NCBI GenBank assembly: GCA_028583405.1
Contig: JAPTMU010000030.1
Location: 194,001 to 258,000, forward strand
DNA from: Pogonophryne albipinna
Lineage: Eukaryota; Chordata; Actinopteri; Perciformes; Artedidraconidae
Length of the DNA: 64,000 bases
Direction: 5' to 3'
Numbering within the stretch: position 1 is the stretch's first letter; each line of letters starts with the position of its first letter. Positions 1 to 26,139 of this stretch are shown here, piece by piece. Made by a program: the position numbers and the translations under genes. The notes beneath the pieces were generated by a model. It searched no databases. It saw nothing but the letters and a program-made list of their open reading frames with translations, and was not told the DNA's origin.

Positions 1-674
1 CGGGGACCCCCCTGTTGCAATTTGTTTATTTAAATGATGAGTACATTATGATGGAAAATATGACATTAATCATACAGCTTAATACATTTTCTTATTTGTA
101 TTAATAATCAGTTATTCTTCTAAACATTTTTGTATTTATCTTTTGTTTGTCATTCATTACATTGATTGTGTCTTCTATTATAAACATTCTAACACAATAT
201 TAAACAGTAATATCAACAGTAAACATCTTTTTAAATTGATTTCTGCCTTAATAATATTATATATAATATTCAACAGTAATATTAACAATAAACATATTTA
301 TATTCATATATATAAACATCAATATTTGCTACATCCGTGCTCTCATCCAGCTGCAGAGCCAAATATTCACTAGCTCTCACTTGCTCCAAAAGCTGAGCAG
401 ATACTCAGTTGCACTCTCAGTAGCGGCAGCTCGATTCTGATTGGCTTGAAGGGCGGTGGTGTGATTTAAAATATATATATTAATAAATAAAAAATATTAA
501 AAGATTGGCATCAAAGGACACATATATTGATAGATATGCAGTTATTAATAACATCTAAAAAAGAAAAAAATGTAACTTTAAAAAAATTCCCCTTTCCCTC
601 AAACTTTGCGTGACCCCTCTGGCGCCCCCTGGCGGCCCCCCGGGGGGTCGGGGCCCCCACTTTGAAAAACACTG
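1..674. mobile_element. Right end of a hAT-type DNA transposon (left end outside window)
   Basis: The inward-reading terminus is CAGTGTTTTTCAAAGTGGGG (complement of 655-674), a common fish hAT end, followed by a GC-rich subterminal block (606-660) and A/T-rich interior. The putative 8-bp target copy CCCTAGAG is at 675-682; its partner lies outside. A short open frame at 143-373 is A/T-rich and not gene-like. Confidence 0.6.
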
Positions 675-924
675 CCCTAGAGGACCATAATCATACTGTT
701 AAAAAAAGCTATAGTGAACAAACACAAAAATCGTTAGGATGCAAAAGGGGCCGACATGAGTTACCATTTTGGGGAACTTATAACTAGGCCAAATTCATCA
801 GCAACATAGTCAAATGTAATCCATGCTGTGTCTGTAAAGTGCAAGGTCATACTGTAAGTGTGTGACTGAGAAAAAGGGAGATAATATTGACACATTTATC
901 TCGAGGTCTGAAACCATGTGTTAC

Positions 925-3900
925 CGGGAGCCTGGCAGTTGAAGACTTCAGGAGCGAAGAGGCAGCGCCCGGTCTCCTCTGCGATGAAGGCGTAGTCCAG
1001 CTGACTGAGGCCGCTGACTGCAGACAGGAACAGGTTATACAGCCCGGCCTGCCTGGCTCTCACCTGCACACACAGACACATGTTGTACTCACTGGAAGAG
1101 GTTTTGGGATGTTAACCTCCAACACAAGCGTGTACAAACAAGAGAGGAAGCCTCACATGGAAGTCAAACAGAAAAAAGATCTTCTGTCACATATCCATCT
1201 GTAAGGTACAGATGATGACGTGCAATGTGTTGGAGCACAAGCCAATAGGAGTGCAAGTGTAGAATCGATTGACAGCTTTAACTTGAATATATTTTGTTTA
1301 TTGCTACATGTTGTTTGATTGCATCGCCTCCGCTGCCTTGGTAGTGTTAACCAGGACAGGTCTTGGTTGAGGCCACTAAATTAAACAAAACATTACAATT
1401 AAATGTTAAAAAAAGAATCCTGACATACCTTTAGATCCTCTATTATTGGTGGGGTGTGCCATCTCTGTGGAGACTGAGCGTGTTTGGTGTAGTACTCTGC
1501 AACTTCCTGTAGAAACAAAACAAAAAGCATAACAATCATTTTGTTTACTCTCCTCTCACTTGAGCATCCTCCTTAGTGGGAACCTTTACAAAAGAAAAAT
1601 GTAGAACTATTTTCAGTGCTTGTATTGGGCCGGTACTCACCAGTACGCAGTACCGGCACTTCTGATTTTTACCCATGTGGTACCGGCACTTCTTACTGAG
1701 TACCGGCACCTTGCCCGGTACTCAGTAAAATGCCGGTACTCAGCCGCCTGCGGCACGTCATGACGCATGACAACAAATATGCCCAGCGTACCTATGACGC
1801 GCCGCAGCGATAGACTAGAGCAGAAAAGACATCACATAACGTTAGCATTTCGAAAATGTTAGCGTGGCTTAATAATAGTGCGAAAAGACAGCGGTTGTCG
1901 CCGGACAAGGATTCCCTCTCTCCTTCCCTGCTGAAAGATGGTGAGTGTACTCAGGGACGAGGAGTCATTTAACCAGCCGCCAGTAGGAGTCAGGCTTTAC
2001 TTTCTTTTATATCCATAAAGAAAAAGTTAATCTGTTGACAGTTGTTTCATATGGATGTTGAGAGGTATCCATAGATCTCTTCATGTTGCTCTCAAAGTAC
2101 CAGATTGATGCATCGGGGAGCATGCCCCCGGACCCCCTAGGGTGTCAGGTCCACTCCCCACTTATAAAAATAGCACTTTACCCCTGCACCCCCTCTAATC
2201 TCAGATGCACCCTGAGTCACTTTGTTTAAGTGCAGTGAGCCTTTCTAAAATATACAGTAAAGAGACAAACCCACCAGCATTACAGGATATACTATGACTT
2301 TGAGCCAAATTCTTGTTTTTGGGCTGTATAAATAAATTGACTTGAAACAGTTGCTGATTTAGAGTACTGGCACCTTTTTGATTCCAATTCAAGCACTGAC
2401 TATTTTGACTCACTTACGGTGTTAATGTAGTTATTTCTGCAGGAGGAACTAATCTGTTCAATCTGCCCACATCAAAACTAACACCATTTCCAAAGCCATG
2501 GTGGTGGTTCTGCCTCTGCATGCAATACCATGTAATCAATAGCCTCCTTGTTCTCCCACTCGAATCCTGACTGCATGAATGAGCGGCTCAGTCAAACCCT
2601 TGCATGTGAAAGTTAAAACTCCATCTGGACAAACACATCTCTGTCAAAGCACTGACCTCCTGAGCAGGAAGCACGTATTGTCTCATGAAGTCTTTGACCT
2701 GCTGCAGAACAGCGCGCCCTTTAGCCGTCTGCAGGAACAGACCGTCTCCTGTTGGACCTGACACCGACCTGGCAACAAACACACGGTAGAAAGTCAGCAG
2801 GGAGTCTCTGAAGCAGCAGCTGGACGCCAAATTCCAACTGCTGCTGGCTTACATCCAGTCAGCAGGTGGAGTCAATCTGTTTCCATTCATAGCAGAGTAT
2901 TCTACGACTGATCGTATGGGAATATCGATGGATTCAACTGAAATAACACAGTTTAAACGATCTGGGACTTTTAAGAACTCATACCCAGTGTGTTAAAGGT
3001 CACATATTATGCGAATTCCACTTCCTCATGTCTCTTCTACATCAACATGTGTCCCCTCTTCTTCATGTCTTTTCTACATCAACATGTGTCCCCTCTTCTT
3101 CATGTCTCTTCTACATCAACATGTGTCCCCTCTTCTACATCAACATGTGTCCCCTCTTCTTCATGTCTCTTCTACATCAACATGTGTCCCCTCTTCTTCA
3201 TGTCTCTTCTACATCAACATGTGTCCCCTCTTCTGCATGTCTCTTCTACATCAACATGTGTCCCCTCTTCTTCATGTCTCTTCTACATCAACATGTGTCC
3301 CCTCTTCTTCATGTCTCTTCTACATCAACATGTGTCCCCTCTGTGGAAAGAGACTCTGAAAGTTTCGGGAACAAAGATTCTCTCTCTTTTTGATCCATTT
3401 CTATAAAAACCTGTCTGAAAATGAGCTGATCAGATTTTGGCCACTTGATGATGTCATAGCGATGTTTTGTCTTGTGTAACCATTAGCCAATCAGCAACCA
3501 AGGTAACCCCCCCCCCCCCTTATCACCTGAATCTCCTCTAGAGCTCCATTGAGTTCTTTGTAACCAAATCTCTCTCAGAGGGGCGTGGGGAGGGGCTCCT
3601 TATTTTCATCTAAAGTAACAGACAGAGAATCAGCACTTTGGAAACAGGGCTGAAACAGAGGGGATTATGGGTAATGCTGCAATGATCTGTTTGGTGTTTG
3701 GAGGCAAACACTTCAGAGACATGTTTTGTATATATCTGAGACCTATAATAAAGTAATGAAAAACAGATTAATAGGGGACCTTTAAAGTAAATCTAGCAAA
3801 GGCGATATGAGTCAGAGCGTCAACACACGCATCTTCTGAAAGTAATCGTGTTAAAACAACAACAGGAACTTTGTCACGCAACTCAAGCAGCCGACCAACC

Positions 3901-6900
3901 TCTGAGCAAGCTGCAGGGCAGTCTGAGCCAACGGCTCCACACACTGGCCGAACTCCTCTGCATTGGGAGCGCTCGCATTGCCCAGTAGGTGGCGTGCATA
4001 GATCCCCTGAGAGATCAAATGGGGAATAAAGGAACAAATAACATTTCGGTTACATTTCTTTAAAGAATGGGGATAACTAGCAGGATTACAGTGTTATTAA
4101 AAACATCATATAGTGTGTGTTGTAAAGCATCAGATGTTATCTCTTCTCTGTGAGCTGTTCTGTTCTGCAGGATAATACTTTCAGAGTGAATCTATTCTTC
4201 TACTGCCTGAATCTGCTTCATGGTTTTCACTTTCTTTTCTTCATGTGTTCTGGTTTTAATTCAGCAGGTGAACCGATATGTTCATAAAGCAGTGTGTGTG
4301 AGATTAACTGTGTGTGTTAAACGAAAACGGAGCTTTATTGATATGTCTTTATTCAGATTGCCTTCGATATTGAGCTTATCCAAAAGTAATGGATATCAGG
4401 TTGCATTACTGTTATAAGAAACCCTTGGTGTAAATAAACGGGTACGAACCTGGGCGATTCCTGCCATTTTAAACACAGACAAGGCCAGGTAGAAATTCAA
4501 CTCTGGCAAAGAAGAAGGGATCCCTCGGCAGCGGCAGTAAATGGAGATCAGGTCGGCCACATTTGGGATACCTGCACAGAATGTTTGATCACATTTATTT
4601 GAGCCATTCTCCATATTCCTCACACTGTTTGGAGTTGTTCTTTCCTTACCTTCTATTCCTTTCAAGCTGCCCAGCGTGCTGATGATGTTCATGCTGGAGG
4701 GCCAGTAGTGAGGCATCAGGAAGTAGGCCAGGTCTGCCAGAGGCTGCCCGGTGGTGGACAGCTCCCAGTCCAACACGGCCATCACACGGGCCTGATGACA
4801 GGAGATAACCCCCAAAGAATGAGATGGGTGAAGCAGCTTTCGTCCACTACAGTACAAACTGTGGAGCACCATACCAGGAAATATTAGAGAAGCAAACTCA
4901 ATTTAGATTGGCTTTTAATTAGCGACATCCCCCTTTAAATTGGTCTTTTTTATTCTTCTTTTTCCCCCCTTTTCTCTTGTGTCTTTCTTACCTTTACTGA
5001 CTGGGTTATCTGTCGTGAATTTTTGGATTATTACTATATTTAAATGTTTGTATTTCTCTTGCCTATTTTACCTCCTTGTATTCCTTGAAATCTTAAATAT
5101 CTAAATAAATAGATGTTTGCTATACAAATAAAGCTGTATTATTACTTCTATTTTTTTACATATCAAAACGCACTTTGTCAAGCATTATAGTCACATGAAG
5201 GAGAAAGGTGAGAATTCTTAAAAGTCTTACCTCTGTTGGATGGAATATCAGATTATCCAATCGGAAATCTCCGTGGACCAGCGTGACCTCGTTGTCATTG
5301 GCCGGCAGATTCTTCATCAACCAATCAGAGAGCTCGTTCATGGCTGGGATGTCCCTGTGGGCGGCGGCTGTGTACTGCTTCGTCCATGTTGACACCTTTA
5401 GAGACAGATTTGTAATGTCAACTCCATGTTCTGAGATGACTCATACATTGATTTTAATTAATGGCGCTGTGCTCACTTGTCTCTTGCAGTATCCGGCTCC
5501 TTTTCCAAACCCCTCCAGGTTCAGGGATGCCAGGTCCAGTGAGTGGAGCTTTGCCAACGCTTCCACTGCAGCCACATATAGAGCTGTCCTCTCTGCTGCA
5601 CTCACTCCAGGGAGACGGAGATCCCTGAATATACGGCCCTGATCAAAAGAAAGAAAGACTGTCTTTTTACAATATGCATCTTCACATGGTGGTAACGGTT
5701 TAGCAGCCTGTGCATGTCAACCAGCGGGTAAACACAGGTCCAAACTCCATCTTTCATCATAAGAAAATAGGGCAAAGGCCAACCAAACAGCAATAAATAT
5801 ACACGATGCATGGACACCGTCTTAGTGAAACAAACTTACTTTCACGTGCTCCATTAAGTAGAACTCTGTTCCGATGATTTCAGCGTCAGTGCAGTGCAGG
5901 AGAGGCTGAGGAACGGGGAACCCTGCGGAGAACAGAGCCTTCTGCACCCGGTACTCCCTGTCCACCTGAACACAGAGTCACAAAGATGCAATAGAAACAC
6001 TGTTAGCTTCAATATATTAATCCACATGACCCAAACTATTTCTTACACAGATACTGATATAATAATAATACATTACATTTATAAAGCGCTTTTCCTGGTG
6101 CTCAATGCGCTTACAAGCAAGTAAAACAAAATAACAACAACAGTAGAAAGTGCTAAGCTAGGAGGAATAAGGGCGAGGGGTTAGTGGATTAGGAGTTGAA
6201 GGCAAGAGTGAAAAGGTGAGTTTTGAGGGATTGTTTGAAGAGTGTTGGCGGATCTGACGTGGCTGGGGAGGGGGTTCCAGAGTGAGGGGGGGCTGCTGCG
6301 AAGGCCCGGTCCCCCCAGGTCCGGAGCTTTGTCCTGATGGGCTGCAGTAGGTTAGCTTCAGCAGACCTGAGGCGACGGGTGGGGGTGTGTCGTTGGAGGA
6401 GGTCACAGAGGTAGGGGGGGGGCAAGGTTGTTGAGGGCTTTGAAAGTGAAAAGTAATATTTTAAGGTCAAAGCGGTGTTTGATGGGGAGCCAGTGGAGGT
6501 CATGGAGGATAGGGGTGATGTGGTCGGAGCGTGGGGTGGAGGTCATGGAGGATAGGGGTGATGTGGTCGGAGCGTCGGGTGGAGGTGAGCAAGCGGGCAG
6601 CTGAGTTTTGGACATATTGAAGTTTTTTTAGTGTGAATGCAGGTGATCCAAAATGTTGCAGTAATCCAGTCGGGATGTTATGAAGGCATGGATCAGAGTT
6701 TCAGCAGCGGTCGATGAGAGGGAGGGTCTGATGCGGGCGATGTTCTTTAAATGGAAGAAAGCGGGTTTTTTGGGACCTGGTTGACGTGAGGGAGGAAAGT
6801 GAGGGTGGGGTCGAGGATGATGCCAAGGTTACGGATGTGAGTGGAGGGGTTGACAATGGAGCGTGTAGCAAGCAAGCTTCTGTGAAATGAATTTGTTATT

Positions 6901-7709
6901 TTGCATTTATTACAATACAATTGCAGACAGTATTCTCTTGGTACACAACCAATTAATTTATTCCAAATACATGTATACTGTTTTAATAATAGAAAACCCT
7001 CAAAGAAATGGTCACTACACACACACGTTATGCACTTCATTCAAAACATTTTAACCCAAAAAAATACAGTTTTTAATCAAAACTAATGCTTTTAACTCAT
7101 GATGTCCAACATATTGTATAATACACACAGTACACATGTAGTATGTGCCAGTATTGTGTATTTGGTAGTAATAAGGCAGGTAATTCGTTTGACTTACTGT
7201 TCTGAATATACTACATTTTATTTGCATTGATTATGTTGAGTTTTTCATACAAAATATTTGTGGTTTTTTTTGGAGGGTGCATCATCTAGAAAGTTTGATT
7301 TGGAATTAGTCAAAAGTATTCAGATAGTATTACACGTTTTGGTAATGTGTTGAACTTGAATGACTCTTTTGTTAGATGTGTGTTTACCTTGTGGGCTCCA
7401 GGCAGCAGATCACCTGGAGGTTTCTTCCTGAGCACAAAGCTGTCTGAGGGGGTCTGGATCAGGAAGGTTGGGTTGGACTGACCAGCGCTGAGAAGACAAC
7501 AGGAACCAGTTAGCACTTATCAGTTAGCATTTACACTACCAGCCTCTACCTGCTCTTTAAAGTTGCAGAGAAACAAACTGTATTCACCTGTACTGTCTGA
7601 CAGTCAGTGTTTCCTCATTTGACACCCTTGACTTGACAGACAGATATTTGTGTAGTCTGCTAACACTGAATGCGTGTTGCTGTCGGACAGGAGTTGTGAG
7701 CTCCTCCAT
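925..7709 (-). CDS. acad11: Acyl-CoA dehydrogenase family member 11, N-terminal part (partial gene)
   Basis: Eleven minus-strand coding exons were placed: 7588-7709, 7388-7487, 5840-5965, 5477-5638, 5231-5395, 4650-4791, 4450-4571, 3900-4006, 2657-2768, 1429-1506 and 925-1063. All have GT/AG borders and compatible phases, giving about 458 codons. The N-terminal half is an aminoglycoside-phosphotransferase-like kinase domain. The catalytic loop HGDFRLDN lies near residue 207 and the following acidic motif (LDWE) near residue 230. The last two exons enter the N-terminal helices of the acyl-CoA dehydrogenase domain ([16 protein letters not shown]). The remaining ACAD exons lie left of the window. 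The family oxidises long-chain and 4-hydroxy acyl-CoAs in mitochondria or peroxisomes. The start at 7709 was chosen because it opens the conserved first exon. Introns carry a hAT (1614-2398), a TTAA element (2997-3781) and an L2-like LINE fragment (6062-6880). Identification is by protein resemblance from memory, without a search. Confidence 0.93.
1614..2398. mobile_element. hAT element with exact 8-bp target duplication, acad11 intron
   Basis: The termini CAGTGCTTGTATTGG and CCAATTCAAGCACTG are inverted. ACTATTTT occurs directly outside both ends (1606-1613 and 2399-2406). The interior is rich in GTACCGGCA-type subterminal repeats. It also holds an ATG at 1857 opening 29 codons (basic, KRQRLSP) that end in a GTGAGT donor. 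This looks like the first exon of a lost transposase. It is too short to be autonomous. Confidence 0.88.
2997..3781. mobile_element. TTAA-flanked miniature transposon (copy 1), acad11 intron
   Basis: TTAA occurs at both edges (2993-2996 and 3782-3785). The ends AGGTCACATATTATGC and ATAGGGGACCT are imperfect inverted repeats. The right half (ATCTGAGACCTATAATA near 3737) matches copies at 12182-12838 and 15757-16433. It contains the 37-bp minisatellite at about 3022-3342. Confidence 0.78.
3022..3342. repeat. 37-bp minisatellite, about 8 units plus one 24-bp partial unit
   Basis: The landmark CATGTCT recurs at 3027, 3064, 3101, 3162, 3199, 3236, 3273 and 3310. The step is 37 bp everywhere except 61 bp (37+24) between the third and fourth. 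Units are nearly identical, so expansion is recent. All three forward frames are open because 37 is not a multiple of three and the unit lacks stops. Confidence 0.95.
6062..6880 (-). mobile_element. L2-like LINE 3' fragment, acad11 intron 2
   Basis: Minus-strand frames, broken by shifts, encode the end of a non-LTR reverse transcriptase protein: [13 protein letters not shown], then [17 protein letters not shown], then [12 protein letters not shown] roughly 42-bp segment is tandemly doubled at about 6493-6575. The + strand left edge (TTATAAAGCGCTT) is a familiar fish repeat terminus. The copy is inactive. Confidence 0.75.
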
Positions 7710-8133
7710 GTTTGTTAGTTAGATTTGATTAATCATTTCCAGCTGTATCGCTCAGATAACTTTCGCAGTATTGTTAGTCAGTCGGACCCTTTACGCATGC
7801 GAACACCTACGTCGTGTCTTTAACGGAAAAAGGCATATCTATTTTTTTCGTAATATCTAATAGAAATTGAGCAGTTTAAAAATGCAGAATATTCTAATAT
7901 TCATCCTATTGCGTTTAAAACAGTTGAAATAACCCAATAATGTAGGAACATTTTGAGGTAATTGTATTAGTTTCTACACGGACAGTATTTACGGGAGCAC
8001 GCAGTCTGATTTCAGTTGTGAAGACGTGTACTTTCCGAGCAGATTTATCTTATAGACAGTCAGTTTACCTCTTATATTACTGAAAATACTTCCTATATTT
8101 CCTTCGCTTTGTTAAGGGACATTTGTTACCGTA
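7710..8133. promoter_or_regulatory. Shared acad11/uba5 intergenic promoter region
   Basis: About 420 bp separate the divergent start codons of acad11 and uba5, so both 5' UTRs and core promoters must fit here. The stretch has no recognisable repeat or TATA box. A palindromic TACGCATGCGAA near 7791-7802 resembles an NRF1 site with two mismatches. The bidirectional role is inferred from layout. Confidence 0.6.
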
Positions 8134-11380
<3,247 letters not shown>

Positions 11381-11634
11381 GCAAAAATCTGCGGAAACGT
11401 TTCTGTCTATTCCTTTGCATTAATGACTAACTATGGGTCTAATTCTTCTAACTGCTAAAGAACGGAACTGCATGAAAGTGCTTCAAATGACATGAAGGGA
11501 GTCTTAAATGTCCTTGAACCTAAGATAGTATCACAGTTAGTGCATTAACGTGTATCACAATGTGTATTTTCTACGGTTTTGATGAATGGATGTCATTCAC
11601 TCAGCTTTAAGTAAACATCAACATGTTTAGTCTC

Positions 11635-11640
11635 AATAAA
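11635..11640 (+). terminator. uba5: uba5 polyadenylation signal AATAAA
   Basis: The first AATAAA after the uba5 stop (11380) lies about 255 nt downstream, a normal 3' UTR length. Confidence 0.7.
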
Positions 11641-13149
11641 GTATTTATTAGATGGAATGCAATCTGCTCGATATAGTGTGTGATTTCTGTTGTTCTGTAC
11701 AGATTTACATTAATACATGGATATATAAAAACACTTAAGATACACTTTGTATATTGAGGCAAAGGTTTTGGCACACGGTCCCTTTGGGTTTCATGTACAT
11801 TCAGTCATACAACCATTTCTTAATTGTACTTAACATTGACACACGTGGCACTATCTACACATGACCAAATTAATAAAAGCATAAACATTGAAACAAACTC
11901 AATACCAGAGGTGATGTCTCTTTAGACACGTTTGAGGACACCTATCTTTGGATTACATACTGTACTCAATACTGCAAAGTAAACATGATGAATGTAAACA
12001 AATGGTATCATAATGGCATATAAATAATCACATTTTTCACAATGTGCACATTTGATCTCAGAGACAGTCGCTCTACAGAGTATTTCAGTCAGTCTGATGT
12101 AGACATGTTAACAAATCAGTTTAAGGTCATACTTCATCTATTCAAAAGACACTTGAAAAGCCCTGTTTTACTGGATTTTAAAGGGGACCTATCATGCAAA
12201 ATGCACTTTTTGATGTATTTTCTACCTAAACATGTCCCCTGTGTGTCAGGGAACTCACGCAGCATCAGAAAATAAAACCCTTTCTCTTTTCCTCCGTACC
12301 CAAATCTTTTAAAAACGGGGGTACAACGAGCGGATACAGATTTGCTGCCGATATGACGTAATTTCGGATGGTGGACCCACAGAGAGTTGCTATCAGAAAC
12401 AATGCCTGACGTGTTTTGGACGTAATCTCGTCTTTGTTTACATTAGCAAGCCTCGCTAACACTCAGAGCTAACCTGTACTGGAGAGCATGTGTTTAAAAA
12501 GCAGGACATAAAAAAAGGAATAAACCCGCAAGAGAAAAAGCATTTGAGCTCCATGCTGTTTCAGAAATAATCCTTGATGTGGTTTAGAACAGGATGGCGT
12601 TTTATCACAGCAGAATGTAACTATCTCCGGTATAATTCTGATCAGGCATTAGCTGCGCTTCCTTTTTTTTTTTTCAAGCTAAGGACCCAAAATCAGCGTT
12701 TCTCTAACAGGGCTGTAAAAGAGGGGTATGAGGGATTTCTAAAATGCATGATCTGTTTGTATTTTGAGAAAAACACATCATATTTTTATATATCTGAGAC
12801 CTATAATATATGCCTAAAAATAGCATGATAGGTGACCTTTAATATTAATGTGTTTGAAAAAGTGCATATATTGATATCGTCTGTACATTGGAAAGCACCT
12901 AATGTTCCTGGTTATTCTTAATTGTTTTATGAGTTATAATATTAAAGTGCCTTAATTAACTATAAGAGTAAACCTGAGTTCCATTTAGAAAGGACAGATT
13001 TAACAGAGGTTTCCAACATATGTGATGAAGTTGTAAATAATAATAAATACTTGAAGTTAAAACACAGGTTTCACAGATTAATAGGCGACACTTCCACCAG
13101 GTTGCAGTCTAATTGACCGAACCCTTTAACCCTTCATCTAGAGAACAAC
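11641..13149. other. uba5-nphp3 tail-to-tail intergenic stretch
   Basis: After the uba5 polyadenylation signal there is A/T-rich unique-looking DNA to 12177, TTAA copy 2 (12182-12838), and further unique A/T-rich DNA. No gene was seen. Confidence 0.6.
12182..12838. mobile_element. TTAA-flanked miniature transposon (copy 2), uba5-nphp3 intergenic
   Basis: TTAA flanks both ends (12178-12181 and 12839-12842). The ends AGGGGACCTATCATGC and GCATGATAGGTGACCT are near-perfect inverted repeats. The interior is homologous, in reverse orientation, to copy 3 at 15757-16433 (shared ATGACGTAATTTCGG-type block and 'cagaaacaatgcc' block). The open frames within are not conserved coding. Confidence 0.85.
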
Positions 13150-13537
13150 GGGTGTTTCTCAATGTCAAGGAAGGATGCTCCAGAGCCACTATTTCAAGGA
13201 TGCTACGTCATCGAGTGCCGCCGAAGGACTGTTCCAATGTCCAGGATCCTTGGAATTCTACCGAGCCCGGCGTCCTTCGTAGCGAGAAATTTCGAGGTTG
13301 CACATGTGTATCCTCCGCGGTCTTAAAATCCCCACAATGCTTTGCGCACGGACCAATTTCCAAAATCTATGGCGGAAAATGTAAGACGGGGCCTCTCATG
13401 ACGCACACCTGCACACTTGCTAGCCTGTTCCATTCTTCGTTCTCCGAATGCCAGGAAGGATTCTTGCCTAGCTTCTGAAGGACCTGACTCGGAAGACTTG
13501 TCCTACCAAGGAAGCTTCCTCGACATTGAGAAACGCC
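13150..13537. mobile_element. Miniature inverted-repeat element between uba5 and nphp3
   Basis: The left end reads GGTGTTTCTCAATGTCAAGG and the right end the complement, CTCGACATTGAGAAACGCC. The interior is moderately GC-rich with repeated AAGGA motifs. It lies downstream of the nphp3 stop, so it may sit in its 3' UTR. Target duplication was not resolved. Confidence 0.65.
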
Positions 13538-13626
13538 AACCACACCGTGTTGACCAGAATGGTTCCCAGTTTGAAACCATGGGTCAATCTTTGTTGTTAT
13601 TCCGTGGCAGGTGTGGCTGAACAGAG

Positions 13627-24738
<11,112 letters not shown>

Positions 24739-25054
24739 GGTGGCAGCCTTAGCTTTAAAACAGAAACAAGTGGCAGCAGTGAGCCTTCTGAAGTCCATAG
24801 CTGATCACAGAGGTGGATAGCCCAGAAGAACCCTCATCACTCCGGACTTGTATTTCCCTTTAGTACTCACCACCACCAGTGTCTAGACCCCGGGGGGTTT
24901 CTCTTTCTAGTCGGCTTCTCCTCCCCCTTAATTCATCACAGTATGATGGGGTCTAATCTCCAAAACGCTATTGTGCATACGGCAATAAAGATGTTATCAA
25001 CTACAGACTAAGTCTCTCCTGATTGAAATACATTTAGTTAAGTACTCATTTGAG

Positions 25055-25450
25055 GTACTGGAAGTAGAAGTAATTTCTTTCTTTCTTCTCTACAATTCAA
25101 GGGGAAATATTGTACTTTTCACTACATGACATTTATTTGATCAGTTCAGATTTTTACACACAACACTTGTGATATGATGCCATCCAACGTTATATTTAAG
25201 TAATTGGGTTAATGAAAAATAAACTGGTAGCTATTTGCTAATTGTTCAAGTAGTTAAGAAACATTTCAGTTTCAGCTTCTCAAAAGTTAAGAGTAAAGTA
25301 TTTTTTCTGCAATAATTACCGTTACTCCTAATAATTTAAGTATAATTTCCTGTTCATACTTAAATACTTTGACTTAAGTACTTTTCTCAGCTTGTATAGT
25401 ATTAGTACTTTCACATAGGTAAATGATTTGTATACTTTCTCCACCACTGG
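25055..25450. mobile_element. Dispersed fish miniature repeat upstream of nphp3
   Basis: A/T-rich block with TTAAGTACT motifs in both orientations (TTTAGTTAAGTACTC near 25033, TGACTTAAGTACTTTTCTC near 25370), ending CTTTCTCCACCACTGG, a common fish DNA-transposon terminus. A related piece is seen at 62390-62465 and 62795-62835. Confidence 0.55.
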
Positions 25451-25473
25451 CTGCTCCTGTGCAACTGGATTTA

Positions 25474-25850
25474 ATCAACCTAGGCTGTGAAGTATGATTG
25501 TTATTAACATTTCTGGGTCCTTATTTGAGTTATCCGTGCTTTATTTTTAATGCAAAATAGCTCATCAATGCGTAGCTACAGCCACAAAGCTAACATGCTT
25601 TCCTACTAAAGCAAAGGTTTAAAACCGATTCATGTCTCGGTGTAGTCATGTCGTGTCTATGAAAAGTAATGAAGCGTTTTCATCAACCTAGGCTGTGAAG
25701 TATGATTGTTATTGACATGTCTGGGTCCTTATCTGGATTATCCGTGCTGTATTTTTAATGCAAAACAGCTAATTAATGTGTAGTTACAGCCACAAAGCTA
25801 ACATAATTTCCTACTATACCAACGGTTAAAAACGACCGTTGGTTTTATAA
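25474..25850. repeat. Local duplication, two copies 208 bp apart, upstream of nphp3
   Basis: ATCAACCTAGGCTGTGAAGT begins at 25474 and again at 25682. About 150 bp that follow are roughly 85-90% identical (TCCGTGCT, AGCCACAAAGCTAACAT blocks). It lies between the candidate X-box and the nphp3 start codon. Confidence 0.85.
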
Positions 25851-26124
25851 CGGTTAACGCTCAAATGTTTGCAGTTAGCTAGCTAATTAGTTAGCCATTC
25901 CAACACGGGTTGAAGTTAACGTACTTGGTTAGCTAGCTAAAACCTATGAAAAAACTGCTTAACACGCCCGTCGCGACATGTTTTGGTGTCAAGACTTTTA
26001 CACGTTTACTTTTGTATATTCTAGCTTGGTCATGACGTTGAATGAAACTCTGTGAAGACATTTGCAGCTACGTTAAACAAATAAAAATACACTCACAGTC
26101 CGCTCCCTTCACAGCTTCTCCCTG

Positions 26125-26138
26125 GCTGCCTTGGTAAC
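26125..26138. promoter_or_regulatory. Candidate RFX X-box upstream of nphp3
   Basis: GCTGCC-TT-GGTAAC fits the X-box consensus GYNRCC N(1-3) RRNRAC at every specified position. It lies about 1.39 kb upstream of the nphp3 ATG. About 30 bp further along the minus strand there is a possible donor (GTGAGT, read from 26091-26096) that could end a non-coding first exon. Its acceptor could be TTTTAAAG just upstream of the ATG near 24755. RFX factors drive many ciliary genes. The site match is visible; its use is inference. Confidence 0.5.
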
Positions 26139-26139
26139 A

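Noticed and set aside
2990..3406. Three overlapping repetitive plus-strand open frames
   Set aside because: Product of a 37-bp minisatellite with no stop codon, in an intron of acad11 and on the opposite strand; no other coding signs.
24739..24798. Upstream in-frame Met as the nphp3 start
   Set aside because: It would bury the conserved MGTASS myristoylation signal, and a plausible splice acceptor lies between the two Met codons.
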